A DNA stretch of 7,302 nucleotides, from positions 1 through 7,302 of the forward strand of contig CAKKST010000291.1 of assembly GCA_919903585.1 (NCBI GenBank). The letters run 5' to 3'. Under the pieces are notes generated by a model. The model had not been told where the DNA came from. It saw only the letters and a program-made list of their open reading frames with translations, and did no database searches. Shown piece by piece: positions 1-5,616 of this stretch. The stretch comes from Nitrospiria bacterium. Its GTDB lineage: Bacteria > Nitrospirota > CAKKRA01 > 9FT-COMBO-42-15. The first letter of the stretch is position 1; each line of letters starts with the position of its first letter. The position numbers and the translations under genes were made by a program.

Positions 1-63
1 CCTGCGAGGGAGGGGGCTTCTGGTGGCTATGGCGGGCCGGGGGGTGGATGTGGGTGCAATTAA
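1..63 (+). CDS. DUF4266 small lipoprotein, C-terminal end only (partial)
   Basis: The frame beginning at base 1 is open and ends at TAA (61-63). It encodes the tail PAREGASGGYGGPGGGCGCN. The glycine-rich stretch ending in Gly-Gly-Gly-Cys-Gly-Cys-Asn is the hallmark C-terminus of DUF4266 proteins, which are short (about 70 residues), usually carry a lipoprotein signal, and have no established biochemical function. Only the last 20 codons lie in the window, so the signal peptide and lipobox cannot be seen. The DUF3570 gene starts one base after the stop, as is usual for this pair, which points to co-transcription and probably translational coupling. From memory, such loci often also contain ApbE (FAD:protein FMN transferase) and a thioredoxin-like protein, which would lie to the left of the window. 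The tail is short but very characteristic. Confidence 0.8.
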   Translation, partial: PAREGASGGYGGPGGGCGCN

Positions 64-64
64 G

Positions 65-1189
65 ATGGAGCGTAAAAAGGGTCAAGGGTCAGGGGTCAAG
101 GGGCAAAAATCTAAATTTGTAAGATTAGATATATTATTATTTTTCTTTTTCATCCTTCTCCCTGCCACAGATGCCCTTTCTGAAGACAGCCTTACCTTTA
201 AATATTTCTATTATGGCGATAACAGGGATAGCCGTGTTGATTCGCCAATGATCATATTAAAGAAGGATCTTTTTTTCCAAACAAATGTCTCCCTTAAATT
301 TAATCTGGACGCCATAACAGGCGCAACAAAGAGGAGCGATGTAGATGCAGTTACAGGCGCAACAGTTGCAGAGCATAGGTATGAATATAGTGCAGCCGTC
401 ACACATAAGACAGAAAGGCAGAATCCAACAACCTTTGGCCTTGGCTATAGTTTCAGCAATGAAAGTGACTACACCTCCCATACCCTGAACCTTTCCATTT
501 CACAGGATCTTTTTCAACGGAATACCACCATTGCTGGCGGCTATACGCGAAACTGGGACAGGGTGAGCCCTAATGAAAAAAACTGGGACAGGAACAAGTA
601 TGTTGATACCTTTTCAGGCTCAATAGCACAGGTAATATCAAAAAAGACAGCGGCATTAATAGGCTATGAGTATTCACAGGTCAAGGGCTATCAGGCAAAT
701 CCTTACAAGACAGTGTCAGTCAGCGGCACGCGGTATGATGAGGCGCTTCCAGAGGACAGAAAAAGACACGCGCTTATTGGCAGGATAAATCAATATCTGC
801 CATACAGGTCATCCATCCAGCTTGATTATAGATACTATTATGACTCATGGAAGATAAATGCGCATACTGTAGACACTAAGTTTTTTAATTATCTTACTGA
901 TAATCTCATACTTCGCCTGAGATACAGGTACTACAATCAGGACCCTGCATACTTTTATAAAGATAGCTATTCCTCATTGCAGGATTATATTACCTCTGAT
1001 GATAAACTCAGCGCCTTTTCTGCCAACCTCTTTGGGATAAAACTTGACTATGGCCTTAAGGGGATATCATGGTTCAGAAAAAATCGCATCCTAAGGGAGG
1101 CGAGGGTTGATATAAACTACGAAAGATATATCCAGACAACAGGCCTGCATGCCAATATTATACAGCTCGGGTATTACATGCCATTCTGA
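65..1189 (+). CDS. DUF3570 outer-membrane beta-barrel protein
   Basis: This 374-residue protein has a Sec-type signal: a basic N-terminus, a hydrophobic run at about residues 23-33 (LLFFFFILL), and probable cleavage near residues 37-39. The mature part is made of alternating aromatic/polar strands such as FKYFYYGD, HRYEYSAAVTH and YRYYYDSW, and it ends in a terminal Phe (YYMPF), the usual outer-membrane barrel signature. The sequence pattern fits DUF3570. Function is unknown; the family recurs beside DUF4266, ApbE and thioredoxin-like genes, which suggests an envelope redox role. Two copies of D-A-(I/V)-T-G-A-T lie at residues 82-88 and 94-100 and resemble ApbE flavin-attachment sites. I chose ATG at 65 rather than the in-frame ATG at 23, because 23 lies inside the DUF4266 tail and 65 follows its stop by one base. 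Residues 5-16 are encoded by a GGGTCAA-type repeat, so the extreme N-terminus is atypical. Confidence 0.85.
   Translation: MERKKGQGSGVKGQKSKFVRLDILLFFFFILLPATDALSEDSLTFKYFYYGDNRDSRVDSPMIILKKDLFFQTNVSLKFNLDAITGATKRSDVDAVTGATVAEHRYEYSAAVTHKTERQNPTTFGLGYSFSNESDYTSHTLNLSISQDLFQRNTTIAGGYTRNWDRVSPNEKNWDRNKYVDTFSGSIAQVISKKTAALIGYEYSQVKGYQANPYKTVSVSGTRYDEALPEDRKRHALIGRINQYLPYRSSIQLDYRYYYDSWKINAHTVDTKFFNYLTDNLILRLRYRYYNQDPAYFYKDSYSSLQDYITSDDKLSAFSANLFGIKLDYGLKGISWFRKNRILREARVDINYERYIQTTGLHANIIQLGYYMPF
79..105. repeat. GGGTCAA-type short tandem repeat inside coding sequence
   Basis: Four consecutive units are visible: GGGTCAA (79-85), GGGTCA (86-91), GGGGTCAA (92-99) and a degenerate GGGGCA (100-105). 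The period is 6-8 bases. The run encodes a Gly/Gln/Ser/Lys stretch just before the hydrophobic core of the DUF3570 signal peptide. I remember similar GGGTCAAGGG runs as dispersed low-complexity repeats in some uncultured bacterial genomes, but this cannot be verified here. Confidence 0.6.
308..364 (+). other. Twin flavinylation-like motifs (Dxx[S/T]GA[S/T]) in the DUF3570 barrel
   Basis: Bases 308-328 encode DAITGAT (residues 82-88) and bases 344-364 encode DAVTGAT (residues 94-100). The core ACAGGCGCAACA is identical in both copies, 36 bases apart. ApbE attaches FMN through a phosphoester to the Thr/Ser of D-x-x-(S/T)-G-A-(S/T), so Thr85 and Thr97 would be the acceptors. The segment lies between predicted barrel strands and would face the periplasm or a loop. 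I recall single-copy versions in other DUF3570 proteins. Flavinylation is an inference; only the motif match is seen. Confidence 0.4.
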
Positions 1190-1280
1190 ACGGCGTTAAT
1201 TTAGAACCACTTGAAAATACAAATAAATCTTTTGCAATGCGGACATCCATAACAGATAAAAGACAGGTCAATGGGGTTTT

Positions 1281-1325
1281 TGTTAAAAACTATTGATTTT
1301 CTGTTAAAAATATGTTATTTTAACA
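1281..1325. promoter_or_regulatory. AT-rich dyad and direct repeat upstream of the HNH gene
   Basis: The spacer 1190-1372 holds no gene. Within it TGTTAAAA (1302-1309) and TTTTAACA (1318-1325) form a perfect 8-bp inverted repeat around an 8-base centre. The half-site also occurs as TGTTAAAAA at 1281-1289, exactly 21 bases upstream of its copy at 1302-1310. This spacing would place the sites on one face of the helix, as for an operator. The region probably also contains the HNH promoter, but no -35/-10 pair is clear. No GC-rich terminator for the DUF3570 gene was found. Confidence 0.3.
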
Positions 1326-1372
1326 ACCTGTTTAAAAAAACCTTGGAAAGGAGTTAAGATTTAGCTTTAAAA

Positions 1373-1909
1373 ATGGAGCGGACTCTCCTTCTCAACACCA
1401 CCTACGAGCCACTGCGCATAATATCGTGGAAAAAGGCAATCACCCTTGTCTGTCAAGGAAAGGTGGAGATAGTTGATGTCTACGACAAAGAGATCAGGGG
1501 CATCACTATCACCTTCAAACTCCCATCTATCCTGAGGCTGCTGAAATTTGTTAACTTAAAAAGGGGCCATGATATTGTAAAATTCTCTCGTGCAAATATC
1601 TTTGCAAGGGACAGCCATGCCTGCCAGTACTGCGGCGATAAATTTAAGACAGAGGACCTTACCTTTGACCATGTGATCCCTGTTGCAAATGGCGGTAAGA
1701 AGACATGGGAGAATATTGTTACTGCCTGCATTGACTGCAACAATAAGAAGGGCAACAGGACACCCGGAGAGGCAAGGATGCATCTTGTCAAGAAGCCTGA
1801 AAAGCCAGGATGGATGCCGACAGTTACCATCACCATTGGCATAAAAAACACACCTGAAAGCTGGCGCGATTATCTGTACTGGAATATTGAGCTTCAGGAC
1901 GATGCCTGA
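1373..1909 (+). CDS. HNH endonuclease family protein
   Basis: This 178-residue cytosolic protein has an HNH/zinc-finger core: Cys84-x2-Cys87, then Asp99-His100 (FDHVIP), Asn114 (WENIV) and Cys119-x2-Cys122. The two CxxC pairs would hold a structural zinc, and D-H...N make the metal-binding beta-beta-alpha nuclease site. The N-terminus (LLLNTTYEPLRIISWKKAITL) is typical of a widespread stand-alone bacterial HNH family of about 170-190 residues, whose role (repair, restriction or otherwise) is unsettled. All key residues are present, so it looks intact. It stands apart from its neighbours, with about 180 bases of spacer before and 190 after, so it is probably transcribed alone. The strongest Shine-Dalgarno-like sequence, GGAAAGGAG (1345-1353), is 19 bases before the ATG, unusually far. 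No other start fits, since an in-frame stop lies at 1355-1357. Confidence 0.87.
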   Translation: MERTLLLNTTYEPLRIISWKKAITLVCQGKVEIVDVYDKEIRGITITFKLPSILRLLKFVNLKRGHDIVKFSRANIFARDSHACQYCGDKFKTEDLTFDHVIPVANGGKKTWENIVTACIDCNNKKGNRTPGEARMHLVKKPEKPGWMPTVTITIGIKNTPESWRDYLYWNIELQDDA

Positions 1910-1912
1910 TTT

Positions 1913-1966
1913 ATTGCGAGCAGCATGGAAGCAATCCTGTATCTGCATTGGATTGCTTCCATGCTC
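1913..1966. repeat. Palindromic repeat/hairpin after the HNH gene (ATTGCGAG...GCAATC type)
   Basis: AGCATGGAAGCAATCC (1922-1937) and its exact reverse complement (1950-1965) form a 16-bp stem with a 12-base loop, starting 13 bases after the HNH stop. The preceding ATTGCGAG (1913-1920) together with GAAGCAATC resembles a common dispersed palindrome (ATTGCGAG...GAAGCAATC...GATTGCTTC...CTCGCAAT) that I remember from Desulfobacterota and Nitrospirota genomes. Here the outer right arm has decayed. It could stop transcription, but no U-run follows. The rest of the spacer to 2063 shows nothing further. Confidence 0.6.
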
Positions 1967-2063
1967 AAGGCTATTCCTTTCTTCGGGTCTTCGGGCTCCC
2001 TTGCAAACCCCTTTTATTACTGCATGGGCATTAACCATTTACCCCAATAACCTTCTTTTATTT

Positions 2064-2092
2064 TTGACACCGATTATACTTCTGTGTTAAAT
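2064..2092 (+). promoter_or_regulatory. Candidate sigma-70 promoter giving a nearly leaderless mRNA
   Basis: TTGACA (2064-2069) is a perfect -35 box. At 17-base spacing lies TTAAAT (2087-2092), 4 of 6 to the -10 consensus. Transcription would then begin near 2099-2100, at the ATG (2100) of the sensor gene, and no Shine-Dalgarno sequence precedes that ATG. An alternative -10, TATACT (2075-2080), matches better but has no -35 partner. Confidence 0.4.
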
Positions 2093-2099
2093 TCCAGTT

Positions 2100-3311
2100 A
2101 TGCAGGTATTTAAACGTCTCAGGATCAGCACAAGGCTTGTCCTTGCCTTTATTGCTATTGCCATAGCTCCAATTCTTATTGCAGGATTCTCTGGTGAATA
2201 CTTTTCCATCAGCGCCCTTGAGGATACAACCCTACGCCACCTGAAATATGAGGTTTCATCCAAGGCGGATGATATAGAGAAATTTCTGCGCGGCATGCAT
2301 ACCGATGTTTACTATCTTAGCCAGATGCAGACCTTAAAGGAATTGATTGATAGTTTATCGGAGAAAAGTGACCGCACCTCTTTGGTGAAAAGGCTTCAAA
2401 AGGAATTTCTCTCCTTCGCACTTACAAGGCCTTACTATTATCAGCTTAGATACATTGATAAAGATGGAAAGGAGATTATCAGGGTTGATAGTGATGGCAA
2501 GGTGTTAAAAATCACACCTCAAAAGGAGCTTCAGTATAAAGGCGACAGATACTATTTTACAGATGCCATGAAATATCCAAAGGGTATATGCTATGTCTCC
2601 CCCATGGACCTGAATATAGAAAGGGGGGAGGTGGAGATACCTGAGAAGCCTGTTGTCAGATTTGCAACGCCGGTTTTTAATAAAAGAAATGAAAAGATGG
2701 GTATAGTTATAGTCAATCTGTATGCAAGCTATATTATTGAGCAGATGCAGATGATGAACATAACAAAGGGAGGGACAACCTTTTTAGTAAACAGGAAGGG
2801 TTTCTATCTCTCGCGGCATGAGAACAGGGGTGTTGAAAATCTGCTTGGCAAAGAGCATCTTAAAGAAAATTATTCTCAGGAGATAATCTCACAGTTTTTA
2901 TCAGGGGCAGAGGGGATTATAAAAGGCGAAAGGGAAATTATATCTTATGCGCCGATTGCAACAGGTGATAAATTATCCAAAGACTACTGGGTTCTTGCCC
3001 TTGTATATCCGAGAGAGAATATATTCTCCTCTGTTTTTAATCTGAAAGTAATCTTTTTTATAATAGGCGCTGCCACTGTTTTTGCCGCCCTGATCACTGG
3101 ATTTATTATGGCAAGGCATTTTACAAGACCCCTTTCAGAACTGTTCAGGGATGTGGAGCTTATAGCAAAAGAGGATTTTAGCTACAGGCTCAATATTAAA
3201 ACAGGCGATGAATTGGAAGAATTGGCTGAGCGGATTAATCTTATGGCAGGCAGGCTTGAGGAATCCAAAAAGAGACTCTTAAAGTTGAGCTTATCCAAAA
3301 GGAGAAGATAG
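2100..3311 (+). CDS. Membrane Cache-HAMP sensor, histidine kinase truncated before its catalytic core
   Basis: The 403-residue protein has TM1 at about residues 11-30 (LVLAFIAIAIAPILIAG), a large periplasmic region (about 33-315) that looks like a double-Cache ligand sensor (for example YYYQLRYIDKDGKEIIRVD and VRFATPVFNK), TM2 at about 317-338, and a HAMP linker (MARHFTRPL to about residue 390). It then ends in a short basic tail, LSLSKRRR. A sensor kinase of this type should continue with an H-box dimerisation helix and an HATPase domain of about 230 residues, and none is present. The tail is the next gene's receiver sequence read in a different frame, so the gene looks cut by a deletion ending at about 3260-3285. 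The protein could bind its ligand but could not phosphorylate anything. ATG 2100 fits the family N-terminus (KRLRISTRLVLAF), although no ribosome-binding site precedes it. Confidence 0.85.
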   Translation: MQVFKRLRISTRLVLAFIAIAIAPILIAGFSGEYFSISALEDTTLRHLKYEVSSKADDIEKFLRGMHTDVYYLSQMQTLKELIDSLSEKSDRTSLVKRLQKEFLSFALTRPYYYQLRYIDKDGKEIIRVDSDGKVLKITPQKELQYKGDRYYFTDAMKYPKGICYVSPMDLNIERGEVEIPEKPVVRFATPVFNKRNEKMGIVIVNLYASYIIEQMQMMNITKGGTTFLVNRKGFYLSRHENRGVENLLGKEHLKENYSQEIISQFLSGAEGIIKGEREIISYAPIATGDKLSKDYWVLALVYPRENIFSSVFNLKVIFFIIGAATVFAALITGFIMARHFTRPLSELFRDVELIAKEDFSYRLNIKTGDELEELAERINLMAGRLEESKKRLLKLSLSKRRR

Positions 3312-3358
3312 ACCTTGTCATTCTTGACTTAAGGCTTCCTGATATAGACGGCATCACT

Positions 3359-4567
3359 GTGCTAAAAAAGATAAGAAAGATAGATGAGGGGATTCAGGTA
3401 ATTGTTATGACAGCCTTCCCAGATGTTAAGAGCGCCATCCTTGCAATCAAATCAGGCGCATACGATTATATTAATAAGCCCTTTGAATTAGAGGAGCTTA
3501 TGTTCAACATAGAAAAGGCCCTTGAGACCCACAGCCTCAAAACAGAGGTTCAGCGGCTTAAATATCAGCAGAAGGCAATGGATGATGAAAAAAGGATGCT
3601 CGGCATAAGCCCTAAATTTATTCTGCTTAAAAATATGCTGTCAAAGGTGGCAAAGGCGCCAAAGACTCCTGTCTTAATATACGGCGAGACAGGAACAGGA
3701 AAGGAGCTTATTGCAAATGAGCTTCACAGGCTTAGCGATAGGAAGGATAAGCCTTTGGTTAAATTGAATTGCAGCGCTATACCAGAGCAGCTCTTAGAAT
3801 CAGAGATCTTTGGCTATGAAAAGGGGGCCTTTACTGATGCAAAACAGAGAAAGAAGGGACTCCTTGAGCTTGCTGACGGAGGCGCAATCTTCTTAGATGA
3901 GATTGCTGATATGAGCATGAATCTTCAGCCAAAGCTTTTGCGTGTCCTTGAGACCCAGAGCTTCAAAAGGATAGGAGGCCTGACAGATATTTATGTTGAT
4001 ATAAGAATAATCGCAGCAACACATCTTAATCTCAAGAATATGATAAAAGAGGGGAGATTCAGGGATGACCTTTACTACAGGCTGAAGGTGGTTACACTGG
4101 ATATTCCAGCCTTAAGGGAAAGAGCAGAGGATATTATTCCTTTGTCTGAGAGCTTTATTGAAGAGAACAACAGACTCTTTGGCAAAGATATAAAAGGGCT
4201 TACAGACGAGGCAGAGAAGATACTGCTATCATATCACTGGCCTGGAAATATAAGGGAATTAAAAAATATAATTGAAAGGGCTTCCATACTTGCAGTGGAC
4301 TGGATTACCCCGGAGAACCTTCCCCTTGAGCTAATATCAGGAGGCGAGGCAGAGACTGATAAGACTTCCCTGCCTGTTCGGCAGACAGGAAATTTGAAAT
4401 CACATAATGAGGAATTGCTCTCCATTTCTGAGATAGAAAAAAGGCACATTCAAAGGGTTCTTTCTGACTCAAGATATAACATCACAAAGGCATCTAATAT
4501 CCTCGGCATCTCCCGCCTCACCTTAAGAGAAAAAATCAAAAAATATAAATTAACCATGCCAGCGTAG
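3359..4567 (+). CDS. Sigma-54 response regulator (receiver fragment, AAA+, Fis HTH), 5'-truncated
   Basis: This is an NtrC/ZraR-type activator of sigma-54 RNA polymerase. With GTG 3359 as start it has 402 residues: the end of a receiver domain (VMTAF, NKPF), an AAA+ domain with Walker A GETGTGKE (109-116), GAFTDA (156-161), Walker B GGAIFLDE (174-181), FRDDLYYRL (234-242) and WPGNIREL, then a Fis-type helix-turn-helix (about 355-400, NITKASNILGISRLTLREKI). The frame is open from 3260, and the upstream part encodes ELIQKEKIDLVILDLRLPD, whose Asp at 3326-3328 is the expected phospho-acceptor. The first receiver strand with its acidic pair is missing and no usual start lies upstream of 3359, so the true 5' end was probably lost in the deletion that cut the sensor gene. 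GTG 3359 has no ribosome-binding site and is only the first conventional start. The target is probably the sigma-54 promoter just downstream. Confidence 0.82.
   Translation: MLKKIRKIDEGIQVIVMTAFPDVKSAILAIKSGAYDYINKPFELEELMFNIEKALETHSLKTEVQRLKYQQKAMDDEKRMLGISPKFILLKNMLSKVAKAPKTPVLIYGETGTGKELIANELHRLSDRKDKPLVKLNCSAIPEQLLESEIFGYEKGAFTDAKQRKKGLLELADGGAIFLDEIADMSMNLQPKLLRVLETQSFKRIGGLTDIYVDIRIIAATHLNLKNMIKEGRFRDDLYYRLKVVTLDIPALRERAEDIIPLSESFIEENNRLFGKDIKGLTDEAEKILLSYHWPGNIRELKNIIERASILAVDWITPENLPLELISGGEAETDKTSLPVRQTGNLKSHNEELLSISEIEKRHIQRVLSDSRYNITKASNILGISRLTLREKIKKYKLTMPA
4369..4389. repeat. Small palindromic element in frame in the AAA+/HTH linker
   Basis: CCTGCCTG (4369-4376) and CAGACAGG (4382-4389) form a near-perfect inverted repeat (7 of 8 pairs) around TTCGG. 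It encodes LPVRQTG within the poorly conserved linker between the AAA+ and DNA-binding domains. CCTGCCTG/CAGGCAGG palindromes that read as LPVRQAG-like peptides are, from memory, a recurrent dispersed element in uncultured bacterial genomes. The reading frame is intact across it. Confidence 0.5.
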
Positions 4568-4569
4568 CT

Positions 4570-4634
4570 GGTAAGTATCTTACCATACTGATAAGATACT
4601 TACCATGCTGATAAATTTTTTACCAGCTTAATAA
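4570..4634. promoter_or_regulatory. Cluster of dyads repeated every 20 bp, possible activator (UAS) sites
   Basis: TTACCATACTGATAA (4580-4594), TTACCATGCTGATAA (4600-4614) and the weaker TTACCAGCTTAATAA (4620-4634) recur at exactly 20-base steps. The first two differ at one base, and each is a dyad of the form TTACCA-N3-TGATAA. They overlap a perfect 15-base palindrome, GGTAAGTATCTTACC (4570-4584), and a 12-bp perfect inverted repeat (4571-4582 with 4592-4603). The sites lie about 165-210 bases before the predicted sigma-54 start, which is enhancer distance, and directly after the activator gene. An alternative is a weak bidirectional terminator, since TTTTTT follows at 4616-4621. Confidence 0.5.
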
Positions 4635-4766
4635 TAACTATTACTATAGGTCATTGCTCTCCTAAGTGTTGCACTTCACTGTTGAACTGGGGTAATCTAT
4701 TAATTTTACATATAGTTATATTATCTTAGAGCCATTTCTACCCTAAAAATTTTTTAATCCTAATTT

Positions 4767-4782
4767 TGGTATATGTCTTGCA
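4767..4782 (+). promoter_or_regulatory. Sigma-54 (-24/-12) promoter for the cupredoxin/di-heme operon
   Basis: TGGTATATGTCTTGCA matches the consensus TGGYACN6TTGCW closely. GG (4768-4769) and GC (4780-4781) are separated by the required 10 bases, with the full TTGCA at the -12 side. The predicted start is near 4793, leaving a leader of about 64 bases before GTG 4857. A sigma-54 activator gene lies immediately upstream and dyads lie between, which strongly supports a working promoter. The rest of the spacer 4568-4856 is AT-rich, apart from a minor dyad AAGTG-TTG-CACTT (4664-4676). Confidence 0.7.
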
Positions 4783-4856
4783 GAAGGTTTACATATCTAA
4801 TCTGTATTTGGGGGAAATCAATCATCAAAAATAAACTAATAAAAGGAGGCGGCTTG

Positions 4857-5612
4857 GTGAAAGGTTTTTTGTTTTTAGTTTTATTATCCTTATCCATCCT
4901 TGCAGCAGAATCAGGTGTATATGCCTATGAGGCTGCAAAGGTAGATAATGGAGGGACAGTAAAAGGGAAGGTTACTTTCAAGGGTTCATTGCCGAATGAT
5001 GCAGTAGAGAAGATTACTATCACAAAGAATACTGATGTGTGCGGCACAGGAGCTCGCGAGGTTGTATGGGTAGATGTGAAGGGAAATGCCTTAAGGGGCG
5101 TATTTGTATTTATTGATGGGATTGCAAAGGGCAAGGACTGGCCAAAACCAAAAGAGAGCAAGTATCTTATAAACCAGAAGGATTGCCGATTTGTGCCATG
5201 GGCACAGGTAGTAAAGCCAGGTAATATCACTATCAGAAACAGCGACAAGGGTGTGCTGCACAATATCAATACCAGAGAGATGATCGGTGTGGAAAGCGGA
5301 AGCGTTGTGAAAAAGGTAATATTTAATGTTGGCCAGCCTGATCCTGGCGATATTGAAAAGGAAATAAAGCCGAGAAGGGCGCCGTTTATTTCTATTAACT
5401 GTGAGGCGCATAACTTCATGTTTGGTTTTATGATGGCCCCAGAGCATCCTTATGCAGAGGTGGTAGAAGAGGATGGTTCCTTTGCAATTAAAGATGTGCC
5501 CCCGGGAGCCTATACAGTTAAGGCATGGCACCCGCGTTTTGGATTAAAAGAGGGAAAGGTGACTGTTACTGCCAAAGGGGCAGTGGATGCAAATTTTGAG
5601 TTTACAAAATAA
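4857..5612 (+). CDS. Secreted cupredoxin-like protein with carboxypeptidase-regulatory-like C-terminus
   Basis: The 251-residue protein has a signal peptide (KGFLFLVLLSLSILAAESGVYA, residues 2-23). The mature part opens with a small beta domain (GTVKGKVTFKG) containing Cys62, which may pair with Cys110 (KDCRFVPW). The core is plastocyanin-like: His135 (LHNINT) and Cys182-x2-His185-x2-Met188 supply a type-1 copper ligand set, followed by HPYAEVVEEDGSFAIKDVPPGAYTVKAWHPRFG, typical of a carboxypeptidase-regulatory-like fold. It probably carries electrons in the periplasm for the di-heme proteins encoded next. GTG 4857 was chosen because AGGAGG (4844-4849) lies 7 bases before it and the signal peptide starts there. 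The in-frame ATG at 4773 lies inside the sigma-54 promoter. Met188 and Met192/Met193 are competing axial ligand candidates, so copper binding is an inference. Confidence 0.82.
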   Translation: MKGFLFLVLLSLSILAAESGVYAYEAAKVDNGGTVKGKVTFKGSLPNDAVEKITITKNTDVCGTGAREVVWVDVKGNALRGVFVFIDGIAKGKDWPKPKESKYLINQKDCRFVPWAQVVKPGNITIRNSDKGVLHNINTREMIGVESGSVVKKVIFNVGQPDPGDIEKEIKPRRAPFISINCEAHNFMFGFMMAPEHPYAEVVEEDGSFAIKDVPPGAYTVKAWHPRFGLKEGKVTVTAKGAVDANFEFTK

Positions 5613-5616
5613 AAGA

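Noticed and set aside
23..64. In-frame ATG at 23 as the start of the DUF3570 protein
   Set aside because: It lies inside the DUF4266 tail and adds 14 residues with no family resemblance; ATG 65 directly follows the DUF4266 stop.
1373..1909. Homing endonuclease or group II intron remnant
   Set aside because: There is no intron structure or reverse transcriptase, and the full-length N-terminal domain matches a stand-alone HNH family.
1480..2038. Long reverse-strand open frames across the HNH gene
   Set aside because: They are antisense shadows of a gene with a complete HNH motif set; their translations show no domain and one runs across the palindromic repeat.
1887..2090. Small + strand open frame in the spacer before the sensor gene
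   Set aside because: It starts inside the HNH gene, crosses the palindrome and has no ribosome-binding site or recognisable motif.
3260..3311. Programmed -1 frameshift fusing sensor and activator into one protein
   Set aside because: The overlap window is open in both frames and contains A/G runs, but there is no canonical slippery heptamer (only C AAA AAG). The receiver would still lack its first strand, so a deletion is simpler.
4570..4634. CRISPR array or plasmid iterons
   Set aside because: There are only three short (15-base) degenerate units at a 20-base period with no variable spacers, no Cas or Rep genes, and a location at enhancer distance from a sigma-54 promoter.
4773..4856. Longer cupredoxin gene starting at ATG 4773
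   Set aside because: That ATG sits within the -24/-12 promoter. The added residues precede an otherwise perfect signal peptide, whose GTG 4857 has a strong Shine-Dalgarno sequence 7 bases upstream.
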